From Icerya purchasi (Eukaryota > Arthropoda > Insecta > Hemiptera > Monophlebidae): 64,000 nucleotides of DNA. The translations under genes were made by a program, and so were the position numbers. This document shows, piece after piece, positions 11,906-23,769 of this stretch (positions are counted from its first letter, which is position 1; the number at the start of each line of letters is the position of its first letter). Below the pieces are notes generated by a model that saw only the letters and a program-made list of their open reading frames with translations, was not told the origin of the DNA and did not search any database. Location of the stretch: positions 150,542,274-150,606,273 of the forward strand of contig CM077115.1 of the NCBI GenBank assembly GCA_039619475.1, written 5' to 3'.

Positions 11906-11974
11906 TGTATTGTGTGTGTGTGTGTGTGTGTGTGTTTGAAATAAATCAGTAACGAGTTAGTTAATAATAATGTT

Positions 11975-12900
11975 ATAAAGTTATTTCAAAAATACGGTAT
12001 TTTGGCAGCGATTCAAAGTGCTTAACGCTGAAAAACGAGTCGTGAAAGTTAGGGAGGACTACAATTTGCAGATGCAACAAGAGGTGCATGGTGGTTTCCA
12101 AAGTTGGCGCATTTAATGGCACAGGTTTTGTCCTTTTAATATATGGAGGTGGCGGATGCCTCCTCATTAGAGGCATTGAGGGATGGTGGTGCAACAGATT
12201 TGAGTGTGTCCAGATTTCTGGCACCAAGAGTATTGAATAGAGGTCGCATTGCATCTCTGTGGTTTCACTGTGACGTTAATTCCGTTAATGTTAAGGAGTT
12301 GAAGTATAGATTTTTCGGTTTTCGGTAACATAACTATCAGCAGTGGTATTACCGTTTGAGTTTTATATATATAAGAGGAACAGTATTCTTTGTTTATAGA
12401 ATCTCTTTTTTTTTTTTTCGATGGATTCCGAGTCTATGGGTTTTAAAGCTGCTCTTATTAGTATGACACGCAGAAATTTTTCTTTTGAGAGTTTAAAGGT
12501 ATACGGTTATGTTTGGTGCACAATTTTCTGTAACTTCGAGATTGTGATGATTAGTGTTCTATCAATGATGGTTTTAGCTTTTATATTGTTGATTTCTTCC
12601 TCGGTTAAAGGTAGTTTATGGAATCCTGTGCTGTTTTATTACGTAACTCTATGGGTGACACTTTTTGTTCAACTTGCTTTTGGGAGAATTGTTTTGATAC
12701 AGTACCGATTCTGCGAGGACTTTTGGTTTCGTTGTTTTTTATTTCATTTCGCCTCCGTTTGGTTTTAGTTAATTCTGTTGAAAAATTACTGGCGGAAGAA
12801 CAGGTAATACCTCGGTGGTCGAAGAATCGATATGCAGTGTCTCTTGCCACGTGCTCATTGAACGAATTCGACTTGTGTGCTGTTTAATGTATAAGGTTTT
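11975..12900 (-). pseudogene. Jockey-type LINE ORF1 relic
   Basis: On the minus strand, zinc-knuckle-like text is visible in two frames: CQKSGHTQICC near 12190-12230 and KCANFGNHHAPLVASANC near 12070-12125. Upstream at 12605-12850 is a Lys/Arg-rich stretch (RRNEIKNNETKSPRRIGTV), as in ORF1 N-termini. The whole is heavily frameshifted. It could be the ORF1 of the element whose ORF2 lies at 6890-8395, now separated by insertions. The plus-strand hydrophobic frame at 12421-12768 is its shadow. Confidence 0.5.
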
Positions 12901-12909
12901 CGTTTTTAA

Positions 12910-13655
12910 ACGTGGGAATTTGTTTTTCTTTTAAAAGTTAATGGATATATATATATATATGTATACAAAATTTGTTGCGACGCCAGATTGTCATTTGTAC
13001 GTGAAGGGATTTGTTTTCTTTCTATGAGACTGTTAAAGCTTCGCTTAGCTGGAAGTAAACCATTTAGTTCTTGATAATTCATATCAGTTATTGAGATTAA
13101 TTTTAAATTAATAATTAATGTAACTAAAAAAAAAAAAAAAATAACAATGAAAGAAAAACAAGAAAAAGTTTCGAACATGCATTAAAATAAAATAAAAAAA
13201 AAATGTTAGCTTGTGTCAAATGTTGTAATAAGTCAAATTAGCCGGCGGAAAAAGCTAGTACTTGGAACAATAACGTCAGGTGAATATAAGAAAGCTAACA
13301 ACGCACAAACGAGTAGGCAAGTGATCATTTTTAAGTAAAGAGGTTCTAAAAGACATTTTAATGCAAATGCCCTGCAACTAGTTGACCATATATCATGCGC
13401 CTTCTAATGATAAATAGGACTGAGTGACGAGATCAGTTCTTTACTTATGCGGGACAGTCACAATTTTCGTCGTGTTTAGTAAAAAGAAAAAAACGGAATT
13501 ATTTGTGAAATTAAAAAATAGAATTATTTTTTAAATTATTTATAATATTAAAATTAAAAATTATTTTAGAAATTATAAAATTATTTACGAAGTCAAATTT
13601 ACATTTTTTAAAGAACATAATACTCGTCTCATTTCTTCATTGGAATATACATAAA
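12910..13655. other. No gene seen
   Basis: AT-rich DNA with a short TA run (12948-12960) and poly-A runs near 13125-13140. Nothing coding was recognised. Confidence 0.5.
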
Positions 13656-13659
13656 ATAG

Positions 13660-14110
13660 TATACGAGAATTTATAGAATAAAATATCGGTAAATGTCCTT
13701 ACCACCAAACGGAACGTAGTAAAAAAGAACAAGGTGAATAAAGGTGCAGCGAACTTTATTTTCTATTGTGAGTTTTTACCTTTTTTCTTTGTAACCGAGA
13801 ATTTTACATAAAAACTTCGTTGACAATTACGGTCAGAGGTGTCACGTATTGAAAGATCTTTTTTGGTAATGAGTTTATGACATCTCGTCAGAGTTATTCA
13901 CCAGTTCGGCGGATATCTTCGATAAGATCTGTAATAAAAATCGTGATATTTAATTATCGATTTTGTTAAATTTATTACTTTTTTTTTTCCACATCAACAA
14001 GGGAGTATCGTTATTTAATTCCACATGACAGATTTCTATTTAATTTTATTTCGTTCGTCTACTTTAATTTTAATGTTTTTGCCTCTCTTTAAGTGTAAGT
14101 ATAACGTTTT
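13660..14110. repeat. Diverged ~450-bp block repeated at 60265-60715
   Basis: The two blocks share order and text across their length, starting at 'tatacgagaatttatagaat' and continuing through 'taatgagtttatga', 'ttcaccagtt', 'cgataagat' and a final 'agtataacg'. The distance between them (about 46.6 kb) is close to that between AAA-like copies A and C (about 47 kb), so they may be the outer part of the same duplication. They may instead be an old repeat family. No open frame is conserved. Confidence 0.6.
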
Positions 14111-14114
14111 TAAA

Positions 14115-14820
14115 TATTTCTATAAGAGTAATCGTCTTTTGCGCTTTCAAATGTAAGGATTGTTCGAAAAATCGTTTATATACCGAGTTTGTCGATATTA
14201 TAAATTTTACGATATGGTCACATCGCAAAACACGATATAACGGGAACACCGGAAAACATTAAAATCGAAAACGTGAAACGTACAGAAGCACATACAGATT
14301 CCAATGTTCGTTTTTTTGTCAAGATTGTCGCAAAGCCGTGAATATCTGTTGCCCGAGAAAGAGAATTCAAATGCTGATTAAAGAAATTATGGTGGTTGCA
14401 TAATCTCGATCATCAAAAAGCACCGTTGGCGATTCCTTTAACACATGAACAGAAACAAAACTATATTTAAACAAATTACTCAGAAATAAGTTTTAAATAT
14501 TTTTTTTTTTTCTTTATTCTGCATGCCGACTTTTAGGTCATTTTTTTTTCCCCTATTCCCGAAACTTCGGGTAAGGTACATTTATTTACTAAAAATATTG
14601 ATTTATTATAATAACGTAATTAATATAACCCATCCAATTAAGTATTTGGTTTAATATTAATTATCATTTTACAGTTTTTTTACAATATCTACATATATTT
14701 TTACTATTTACTTAATATAAATGTACATAATTTTTCCGGAATTTTATTTCTTCCATTGTAAATTTGTTAAATTCATTAAAATAATTTTGAACAAGTTGTT
14801 TTATATCATAATTACAAAGT
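14115..14820. other. No gene seen
   Basis: AT-rich DNA with several T-runs. No motif was recognised on either strand. Confidence 0.5.
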
Positions 14821-14821
14821 C

Positions 14822-14823
<2 letters not shown>

Positions 14824-14886
<63 letters not shown>
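14824..14886 (+). repeat. (ATT)21 microsatellite, probable LINE 3' tail
   Basis: A perfect ATT run lies directly at the 3' side of a minus-strand LINE C-terminus (14890-15060). Read on that strand it is (AAT)n, the kind of tail that TAA-tailed LINEs leave. A second one is at 15113-15144. Confidence 0.85.
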
Positions 14887-14888
<2 letters not shown>

Positions 14889-14889
14889 A

Positions 14890-15060
14890 TTGCATCCTTG
14901 TAGGATATGAAAAACATCATCTCTAAAATTACATATTACACAGTTGTCAGAATCAGATATCTTAACTCTTAGGTCATTAAGGTGGTTAGCTATTTCAAGT
15001 TTCCTAAATAACGGTGCATCCCTATAGATGATGCCGCTTATTATATATCAGCATATCATT
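14890..15060 (-). mobile_element. LINE ORF2 C-terminal zinc-finger fragment
   Basis: The minus strand reads RDAPLFRKLEIANHLNDLR and then DNCVICNFRDDVFHILQGC, a CX2CX7HX4C finger as found at the very end of many LINE ORF2 proteins. It runs into the (AAT)n tail. Only this last ~55-codon part is present; the copy is severely 5'-truncated. Confidence 0.7.
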
Positions 15061-15111
15061 ATTTCATTATGTATATGAATATTTTGTTATTAATAGTGTT
15101 TTATTATCTCG

Positions 15112-15112
<1 letters not shown>

Positions 15113-15145
<33 letters not shown>

Positions 15146-17140
15146 GGCGATAAATGGATCTCTACATTGCTTTCCCTTTAGTCTTCCGATAGGATTGTCA
15201 GGAAGTCCAGTAGTTTTCATACGCGACATTAATGGATTTAAATTATGACTGAATGCAGCACGCATTTTGTTATATTGCTGCTTATTTATCGCCAACACCG
15301 AAGGAACGTTGAGGTCATTCTCGATTATACAATTACGAACATAATTTTGGTGTCATTATCCTCAGTATCTTCGACTCGAACGACTGTATTTTTTTGAGGT
15401 GTGTTTTTACATGTGAATTTCCAGACAGGGGCTATAATGGTGTTATACAATAACACATTTTATTTTCCAGACTGAGGTTGGATTTTCTTCCTATCGGTGG
15501 ATATAATTACCTCAGTAGCGACCTCAATTTTTTTCCTTGTATTAATTACATGCGGATTCCACACTAGGCGTCTGTCAATAGTTAATCCTAGATGTTTAAT
15601 TAATTGTACTTGCGGTGTTGTACAGCTGTTGTAAGTAACTGGCGGACATGTTTCACGTTTATTTGTAAACGTGATATGTGATGATTTTTGTTCATTAATT
15701 TCGGTCCATCAATTGAGAGCTTAGTTCTGGAGTAATGGATAAGTGAAGTTGAATGTATTTTGAAGCTTTGTGACGATCCTCATGCTTGGCTAGTATAACA
15801 ATGTCATCCGCAAATGTAACTTGCAAGGTAAACATTGTAGTCAGTATGTCAGCCGTATATATGTATACATTATAAAGAAGCGGGCCAAAAACGCTACCCC
15901 TTTGAGATACCGACGCTAATGTATCTGACTCTCGCTAGACAAGACGCTGTTTATTTTTACTTGAAACGATCTATCGCTTAACTAAGATCTCAAAAGATGG
16001 TATATTTCAACCGGGAAAATCTTCTGAATTTTGTATAGCACACCGTCATGCTAAACGCGACCGAATGTTTCGACTACATCGAAAAACACTGCCGAGCAAT
16101 ACATCCCACGCTGTAAGACCGACTCAGTTGCATCAACGAGTCTATGACACTGATGAACAGCTGAGTGTTTCAGTCTAGATCCAAATTGATGGTTACAAAG
16201 ATATGCATTTGTCATATTGAGAAAAAGTGGTTGAATTAGTTTATCGAACACTTTTCCAAACGTATCCAGTAAACTTATCGGCCTATAGGACGAATCATCT
16301 GTAACAACTGGCTTCCTGAGTTTATGAATATAAGTAAAGTTACCGATTTTTTCCATCTATTCGGACAGTATGACAGCCAATGCGTAGAATTGTATATGTA
16401 TAAATGTAGTAAAAGGCCTTTTTTGGCAGATGTTTCAAGATATCATTTGCTATTCCATCTTCTCCGGGGGCCTTATTGTTTCGCAAGCTTTTAATACATA
16501 TACGAAGCTTGTTTAGTGTAATGTGTAATTTTGACAGTACTGTATGGCGTTACTGTTATGCTATGTAAATTTCTGGCTGTGCTGTGGGTTGACCATATTG
16601 AAATACATTTTAAGGGTAGTCGGCAAAGGTATCAACTTTTTCGTCATCGGTTTTGGCCTAGGTTGTACCAGACTATTTAATATGATAGGATGGAACACAT
16701 GCGTTTGTTAGTACTTTCACTGCTTTCCAGATTGAACCGTCAGCATTAGTTAGAGTGGAAAGTGAGTATAACGTTCATTATTGTAGTATGGCTTCCGTTA
16801 GTTGCCTGCGAAATTCCCGATATGTTTGGTACTTGGATGGGTATCTGTTGCGTTGCCATTTTCGGCGTGCTTTTCTTCTTTTGGCAATTAACTTTATTAT
16901 CTCAATGGGTAATATATCATTATTATTATTGTCAGTCAGCTTCGCAGGTCGTGTTGATTGTTTAGAGCAATCCTGTATTACATCAGTTAGACAATCAACA
17001 GCTGTATCGATATCGTGTTGTGATTTTAATTTTACCTTTAAGTCCACTTGCTTATCTATTATATTTGCAAATTTATTCCAGTCGGTCGATTTATTTGCTA
17101 ATCGACTGTCTATTTTTGCTATATAGTGGAATTGTGTCTA
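15113..17140 (-). mobile_element. Degenerate Jockey-like LINE with (TAA)n tail
   Basis: Minus-strand pieces in order: a pre-RT linker at 16778-17047 (IAKRRKARRKWQRNRYPSK), RT finger/palm at 16051-16356 (YRPISLLDTFGKVFDKL, then NHQFGSRLKHSAVHQ), the catalytic VTFADDIVILAKHEDR near 15785-15830, and a C-terminus at 15150-15345 (NPLMSRMKTTGLPDNP, then GRLKGKQCRDPFIA-stop) fused to an (AAT)n tail at 15113-15144. At least three frameshifts interrupt it and the endonuclease is missing. The F/YADD residues are still present. Confidence 0.85.
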
Positions 17141-18770
17141 GGATTTGCAAGACCGGTACGTGATCGGATGACAAGTCTACGATCATACAGCAGTTTTTGT
17201 GTATATTGTTTAAAAATACGTATATATCTTTTTGCAATAATGTACATAAATAGTTTACTTGTATTTATAATGATCTTATTTCGGATTAGTTAAGCTACAG
17301 GGTGCCGCCTTATTTTGATTTTCATTTCCACAAAAAAAAAAAAAAAAAAACAAGTGGACGAACTACTTTTATTAACTAGTGCCGTATGTACGTATGTATC
17401 AATAATATCGCTAGACCACACGCCATGAAAAAAAAATATATTTTTTTCCAAAATTTCGAGCTTTTGGCGTCCCGAGGTCCTAATTTTGAATGTAGAAACC
17501 CGAACGACTCCAAAACCAGAGAAATATACGAGAATTCGCGTATTTTTTGCCTTGTTTAACATTTTTAACCATAACACTTGCGGATCGTAAAGGGGATGAA
17601 GTTACAAGTTCAGGTCTAAATTTTTCCTATGAGGCACACTTTTATACACACATGTTTGAGATACGTTTTGGTTTTCGCAATTTTTTCACTTAGGCTGTTA
17701 CTAACATGAACGTACATTTTTTTGCATAAATGGCCGGAGGAGGGGTTAAATAATTTACTATCGGTAATTTTTTTAATTTATAAGATAGCGTCTGCGCTTT
17801 TTTTGTATATTTTGAATTACACTATTAAAATTTTAACTGGCATTAAGTTGTGTATTTTTTAAGGGTGATTTTTGAGGTCATTTTAAATTCCATGCCATAT
17901 ATTTTTGATGTTTTTTTTTTTTTTACAGCCCAGGATAATCGATTAATTTAAAGTTATAGATTATCGTAAAGAGAAGTTTAATTATAATTTATGTTCAAAT
18001 TTTGAATTTTATAAGTTAAACCGTTTCTGAGTTACTGGAGTTTATTTGGCATTTGTATCGTTTCCAAACCATTGCGGACATTATATGTGTATGGAATCTT
18101 AAAAAAGAAGAATATAAATGAAATATAGGCCTAGGCCTGTCAATGCCGTGATTTTATTAGTTGTGTAATCATTTATTAGTTATCCAATTATTGTACTTAT
18201 ATACGTATCAGTTGCGGATCCACGGGGGGGGGGGGGGCGATAGGGTACATTATTCCCTTTTCCCAAAGAATCAAAACCTAGATGAAAATACAACAGGGAA
18301 ACTTAATTTATACTATAAAAGTTTTGTATAAATGTTATACCTGTTGGATTTAATTATAATTAATATTTAATACAGTTTACTAGTAAAACTATTAATGCTC
18401 CGTTTTTTATTCTGATTTAAACCCAACACTGTCATCGGTCTTTCGTATTTTTTATTTATTTTTAATTTTTATTTTGCAATGTAAATGAAAATAGTTCAAT
18501 GAGAAATATACATATATATTTTTTTTACTTGCTCATGAACAAAGAATTCGGATGGGATTACTAATAAAAATACGAGTAAAAAAGAACTGTCCAATAAAAA
18601 TACTATCTGTTCTTTCTAATAATTTACTATTAATTCTGAACTACCATTTTAGCTACAATTTTATAATTTTTTTTTACTTTTCACTTAAACATATAACAAA
18701 ATATAAATTAAATTGTAATAATTATGCATTTTTAAAACATTTTTACATTTCTAAAGATGTGTGTGTGTGT
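17141..18770. other. No gene seen
   Basis: AT-rich spacer. At 18207-18240 'cagttgcggatccacgggggg' followed by a G-run resembles one end of hAT-type or MITE insertions, but no partner end was found. A (TG)n run sits at 18759-18770. Confidence 0.45.
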
Positions 18771-18774
18771 ACAT

Positions 18775-19071
18775 GGGCGTCGCCAGCGGTGGGCGGGGGA
18801 GCAGCTGCCCCCCATGAAGCCTTGAAACTTTTTAATTAACTGGCCACGATGAGTATTCATAGGCGCGTAATCATGAATAATTTGCCAGAAACCCACGAAA
18901 ATTACGTTTTAATTAAGATTTTATTCTTATTTAATGAAATATTAAGCCTTTGCAACTTCTAAATTTTATTTTTTCTATAACTCATATCCTCTTTCTATCA
19001 CCTTTTCCCCCTCTCCCCCCAGCGGCTGGCAACTTTTCTTGCCCCCTCAGGCGCATCGGCTGGCGACGCCC
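18775..19071. mobile_element. Short MITE with 13-bp perfect TIRs
   Basis: The left end GGGCGTCGCCAGC (18775-18787) is the exact reverse complement of GCTGGCGACGCCC (19059-19071). The inner termini are G-rich and C-rich respectively. It is 297 bp, non-coding, and inserted in a TG/TA microsatellite: TG-rich DNA on the left, 'tgcgtgtgtata' and an AT run (19080-19136) on the right. The superfamily is not certain because the target duplication is hidden by the microsatellite. Confidence 0.8.
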
Positions 19072-19079
19072 TTGCGTGT

Positions 19080-19086
19080 GTATATT

Positions 19087-19120
<34 letters not shown>

Positions 19121-19136
19121 TATATATATATATATT
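19080..19136 (+). repeat. (TA)n microsatellite
   Basis: Interrupted TATATA/TTTATA run directly right of the MITE. 19140-19555 after it is AT/A-rich DNA without a recognised gene. Confidence 0.9.
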
Positions 19137-19559
19137 ACGAAGGATAAAATAAAATAATACCAAAAAGAAGGTTAAAACTTTACAATAAAATTAAATACAT
19201 CATAAACCAATATTAAGAAAGACTCATTCCCAGTTTTCTCAAATTTCTCTTTTTATAATCCTTATACAATGTATTTCATAGAACAGGACGTTGCTCTGCT
19301 TCAGAAATTAACTGTACGATCGCGAATTCAAATAACATCACAACAAATCATTAATAATATAATTTATTTATTTAAAGTCGTTCAGCAGCCAAGACCATTT
19401 GCGACGCTGAGAAGTTACATCTTATAAGTAATAGATAAGTGCAAAATACAAAAAAGAAGAAAATTAAAATAAACAAAAGAAAGAGAAAAAAGAAAAGAAA
19501 AGAGACGTTAAAACTATATAGAAAAGGGAAAAGTCGAGTAAGCTTCAACATTTTGAAGC

Positions 19560-20260
19560 TGTTTCCACACCCGTTTCATTGGCCATCAGAAATTCAGTCA
19601 AACCAGTATCCTCCTCAAAACACGCGGCTCTCTCTTGTCGAAATTTGCGGCACGAGGTAAGGAGATGCTCTACCGTAGCCGGCACTCTACAAATTTCACA
19701 TCATATAGGTTTAAATTGTTTTTGAAACAGGTGGCTGTGTATGTAGAGGTAGTGGCCTATACGCAGGCGAGCTAATATTGTTTCCTCATGTCGGTTCTGC
19801 CGGTATGAGGTGCTCCATCGCCGTAGGTTTCCCCTTACTTTGTACAGTTTTTGTAAGGGACAGTTTTGCTCCCTCGTGTTGCCAGATGGAGTATACATGT
19901 TTTTATAGTTGGGACTTCAGATTTTGGCTGCTTTTCCTAATTTGGCCTCTAAATTTCGACAACTGCCGCATACTAGCGTTCCAAGGAGGGGTTTCAACCG
20001 TATGTAGATGGACCGTCGCCGTCAATTGAAGACCGTAATTTAACATTCGATCCCCAGGGGCTTTGGACTTTTTGGATTTTATACTTATAACCATATATAA
20101 TTCGGGACAAACGTCTTTTGATGCGAGGCGTTGGCTGGACTTGAGGCCAGATTGAAGTAATATTTCAGAGACAGAAATAACCTTTTGTGTTTGAGTAGCA
20201 GGACATTCGTTTCTGCACAAACACTGCCAATTGAACTGCAGTGCAATGCGCCTGGAAATA
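19560..20260 (-). mobile_element. RNase H-type LINE 3' fragment
   Basis: Minus-strand reading at 19903-20220 gives TVETPPWNASMRQLSKF and at 19701-19898 gives HEETILARLRIGHYLYIHS followed by LFQKQFKPI. It is followed in other frames by CR-type residues of the terminal zinc finger. A 'ARLRIGH' segment is the hallmark of the region after RNase H in I/R1/Jockey-group LINEs (also at 63195-63230 here). Frameshifts near 19700 and 19900 break it; RT is absent. Confidence 0.75.
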
Positions 20261-20446
20261 GTCTTAATGCGGAATTTTAGTGTTTAACGCAACAAATCAT
20301 TCACTCGACTTATAATATAAAAGGTCGTTTCAAACCCGCGTGCCTTAAAAAACGATTAAACATGTTTTTAAATCAAACCAATCCGTGCGTGCGTTTGAAT
20401 CGCACTCACGCGTGACTGCCTCCAATTTGGCACATATAATACGTGG

Positions 20447-20948
20447 GTAAATCGTCGCGTTTGGCCTGGTGGCTAGAGCGCTTGACTTCCGATCCGGAGG
20501 TCTCGGGTTCGATACCGGACGACGACAAAAATTATCCGGCACTAGTTTCGTACACAGCAGTTTAGAGACACACTTAGGGAACTCTACACTTGCATATATC
20601 GATAAATCAAGCGACTATAGTCAGTTCGAATTGTGATCGTGTGTATTAGTAGCGTCGCATAGAAATATTCAGCCGGCGAGCTAATCAACCTGAGTAAAGG
20701 CCACAGTCGTGTCTTGGCTTCGCCTCACCATTGATATGCTTTCACATTTTGGTCGACAGCACGAAAGCCAACGCTCCTGCTTAGGTGGTCGGTTTCATTA
20801 ACGTATGAAAACCTGGCGGCAGCAAGTATAAAATGCATCTCCCAATTTGCCTGGCCAGCACGGAAGATTGGGCCAACTTATCCCGCTAGGGATCGCCTAC
20901 ACCCAGCAGTGGACTGATATGGGCATATCGTGATCGTGTGTGATCGTG
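20447..20948 (+). mobile_element. tRNA-headed SINE with A and B boxes, 9-bp TSD
   Basis: The head contains TGGCCTGGTGGCTAGAGCGC (A box, 20461-20480) and GGTTCGATACC (B box, about 20506-20516), so it derives from a tRNA and would be read by RNA polymerase III. The body is about 400 bp and ends near 'cccagcagtggactgatatg'. AATACGTGG flanks it at 20438-20446 and 20949-20957. A second copy lies at 45662-46113. It encodes no protein and would rely on a LINE for mobility. Confidence 0.88.
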
Positions 20949-20959
20949 AATACGTGGAT

Positions 20960-21885
20960 AATATTAGTTTGAAATAATTTCCGCAATGCATCGCTCACCC
21001 AATCTGGATACGGATTAACGATATATAAAGAAGTCTCACTTTCTGCCTGACCACGTTTCTGTTTGCGAAGATATTCTTTACTCACTTGGAAAATGAATAA
21101 TATTTATTTATTTATTTAGCCATATAACACGTATTACATTTTTTTAAATCACTGTAATAAACTAAACTAAACTAAAACTAAAAGCCCATATCATGAGCAA
21201 AGGCCTGCCCAATCCCTTCGGTCTCCAGAAATCCCCTCGTATTGTTTATTGTGTATAAATTTTGTTAAACCATCTTTGACTAATCATTTAAGTATAATGT
21301 TTTATTTTGTGTTTTTGTGTTTATGGTTTATTGATATCAGACATGAAGTTCATACAAAGCTTGTTATTTAATTTCACTATAGAATATCAGATGTTTTGTA
21401 TTTCGTTGTTTCGTGTAATGACAAATGTGAAAACCTTCAAAATAGGCAGAGGTTTAATTCTTAACAATTATTAAGAATAATGTTCGCTTATTTATTTACT
21501 TTTATCCTTTTCGAGTTTTAAGACGCTTTGTTCAAAGCGTCTATTTTGTAATGTCGCAAATTATTAATTATTTTAATCATAAAATTATTAAGCGATCCTA
21601 ATTAAGAGAGGACCCGTTTATGTTAGTTTGTTTGTTACTTCTTGCAGTTGCGCCTACATATTTTAATTCATTCCTGCCAATACACATGGTAACTTCCGAT
21701 CAGAAAAAAGTTATAACTTGTTCAAAGATGTTTTCTTTCGTGTTTGTCAGAAGAAGAAAATGATTTATTTGCATAAACAATAACATTACACTCAAGATAT
21801 AGTTATTAATATGTGTACCGACACGAGTCTTACCACATAACTAAATTAATGAATATACATATAAATAAGACATGATATGCGACGT
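20960..21885. other. No gene seen; short interspersed repeat near 21100-21240
   Basis: The text 'aaaggcctgcccaatccctt' with 'ggtctccagaaat' is of a kind common in insect interspersed repeats. Its element is not identified. The rest is AT-rich spacer. Confidence 0.35.
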
Positions 21886-21889
21886 TTAA

Positions 21890-23520
21890 GTTAGTAGGAA
21901 AAGAACCAAAAACCTACTACAGGAGGGCAGGACTTGGTGGCTAGTGCCACATTACATAGATATTAAAACACAGCGATTATCAAATAGAATAATTTTAAAA
22001 TAAAACTAAAACTAAATAACCAGTACTAACGTCATATAATTCAGAATAATATATTATGCTTAAGTCTACGATGTTTGTACTTAGTATACATAGTGCGTAG
22101 TTGCCTGGAATCATAGTTACCAATAGAGCTGATAAGTAAATTCTCGCGCCCTATACATTTATCACAGAACTTAATAGTTGCACTCAAAACATAATCTCTG
22201 ATTTGCGGTAGCTCTAAAATGTTATGCATATATGCTACTCTTGTGTATCTATTTGCTCCAAGAATACATCTTAAGCATCGATTTTGGATTACCTGTAGCT
22301 TGTTATAATGCGCCCTACTAACAGAAGACCACACTGGGGACAAGACTATGTGATAAAATAGGTGTTATAAATGACACTTGTAGATGACAAGTTCGTTATT
22401 TGCACTTAAATAGGATTTGCGATTGAGCAAGGGATATACTAGCGAGATAGCTCTGTTTGTTTTAACTAAGATTTTTTCGATATGTTTGCTGAATGTTAGT
22501 TTGTTGTCTAATATCAAGCCAAGATATATGATTAGACAAGGCAATGCCAGTTCCAGAAATGATTAGTTTCCTTGGGAATTGCCTGCGGGGGAATAATATA
22601 GCTTGGGTCTTTGATGGATTAATATTAATCTGCCGTCTGGTAAAGTATAATTAAAAACGCGTGTCGAGGCTCTCTGAAGTCTGTTACTTATGGTACTGGG
22701 TCTATAAGAACTACAATAGAGGGCAACATCGTCAGCATAAAAAACGACGACCTCAGTGTTAGAAATTTTAGGAAAGCCGTTGAGAAACAATATAAAGAGG
22801 AAAGACCCGAGGGCACTACCTTGCGGTACGCCTGCAAGGACGGCTTTCCTTGTGGATTGATAGTTATTAAGAGTTAACATAATATAGCCTGTTGTTAAGG
22901 TATAATTATTTTAATTAAGTAAGCAGGAAATTTAGAATTCAACACGTATACAAGTCCTCGATGGCAGCTAGTATCGAAAGCTTTAGCCTCATCAATGAGA
23001 GTACTAGGCCGCAATGTTTATTTCGATTAAAATTGTCCGTGATGAATTCGGTTATTCTGGTAAATTGCTGAGTAATAGAGTGAGACGAGGTTGGAACCCA
23101 AATTGACTTATTGGGACTAAATTATTCATATTCGAGTGTTCCCTTAGTCTCTTTAGCAGTATGCTCTTTCAGCAATTTTACTCATATTACATAAACTAAT
23201 GGGTCTAATGTCAGCAATATTTGATGCATCTCTACCAAGTTTGGGTATTGGAACTACTTTTGCAATTTTCCGTGCTTGAGGAAAGTATCCAGTTTTTCAG
23301 ATGCCATTTATTATATTATTCAACTCTACGATACCTTTATTTGGGATATTTTTTAAAACAATGTTGGGAATATTATCGTTCCCGACGGACATGCTGGAAC
23401 TAAGTTTTTTGATATAATTACAAATTTCTTTGGGCGTAGAAAGTTTCACCTGGGTTAGGCTGATATTAGTGTTCTCTAAAAAACGAGCGATATGATCTCT
23501 GGTACTTTATTTCGTTGATA
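21890..23520 (-). mobile_element. Jockey-clade LINE, ORF2 RT region, broken
   Basis: At 22563-22880 the minus strand encodes AGVPQGSALGSFLFILFLNG and VVVFYADDVALYCSSYRPS, with the catalytic YADD intact. At 22041-22343 it encodes the C-terminal thumb region MSPVWSSVSRAHYNKLQVIQ. Upstream pieces toward 23500 (IADIRPISL, ending near 23210) lie in other frames. It resembles the element at 36284-40330 in order and motif and is probably a related family. Endonuclease and ORF1 are missing. Confidence 0.85.
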
Positions 23521-23769
23521 ATTAGTTGCAAGATGAGAATTTTGACCGCGTACTGAAAAGTAATGCGCTGAAAGCAATCCAGCTTTATTTTGGTCTTGAT
23601 ACATATAGAAATTCGAGTTCAAGTCGAGCAGCAGAGGAATGGAGTATGTCTATTATACTGTTTACATACTTTTCACAAACTCTTATCTTTTATGTTAAGA
23701 CTAGAAAGGACTAGAAAATTCTGTGATTGGTTATAGTAGAAGATGCGTGAAAAATAGAAAAGATTTATC

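Noticed and set aside
12421..12768. Hydrophobic 115-codon plus-strand frame resembling a membrane protein
   Set aside because: The opposite strand reads as Lys/Arg-rich LINE ORF1-like sequence; the hydrophobicity is the antisense image of AT-rich coding DNA.
14721..14903. Plus-strand frame with a long isoleucine run
   Set aside because: It is simply the (ATT)n microsatellite read in frame.
20456..20530. Functional tRNA gene
   Set aside because: A and B boxes are present, but the sequence does not fold as a complete tRNA and continues into a 500-bp SINE repeated at 45662.
23221..23403. Short plus-strand frame
   Set aside because: It is antisense to the RT upstream part of the Jockey-type LINE at 21890-23520.
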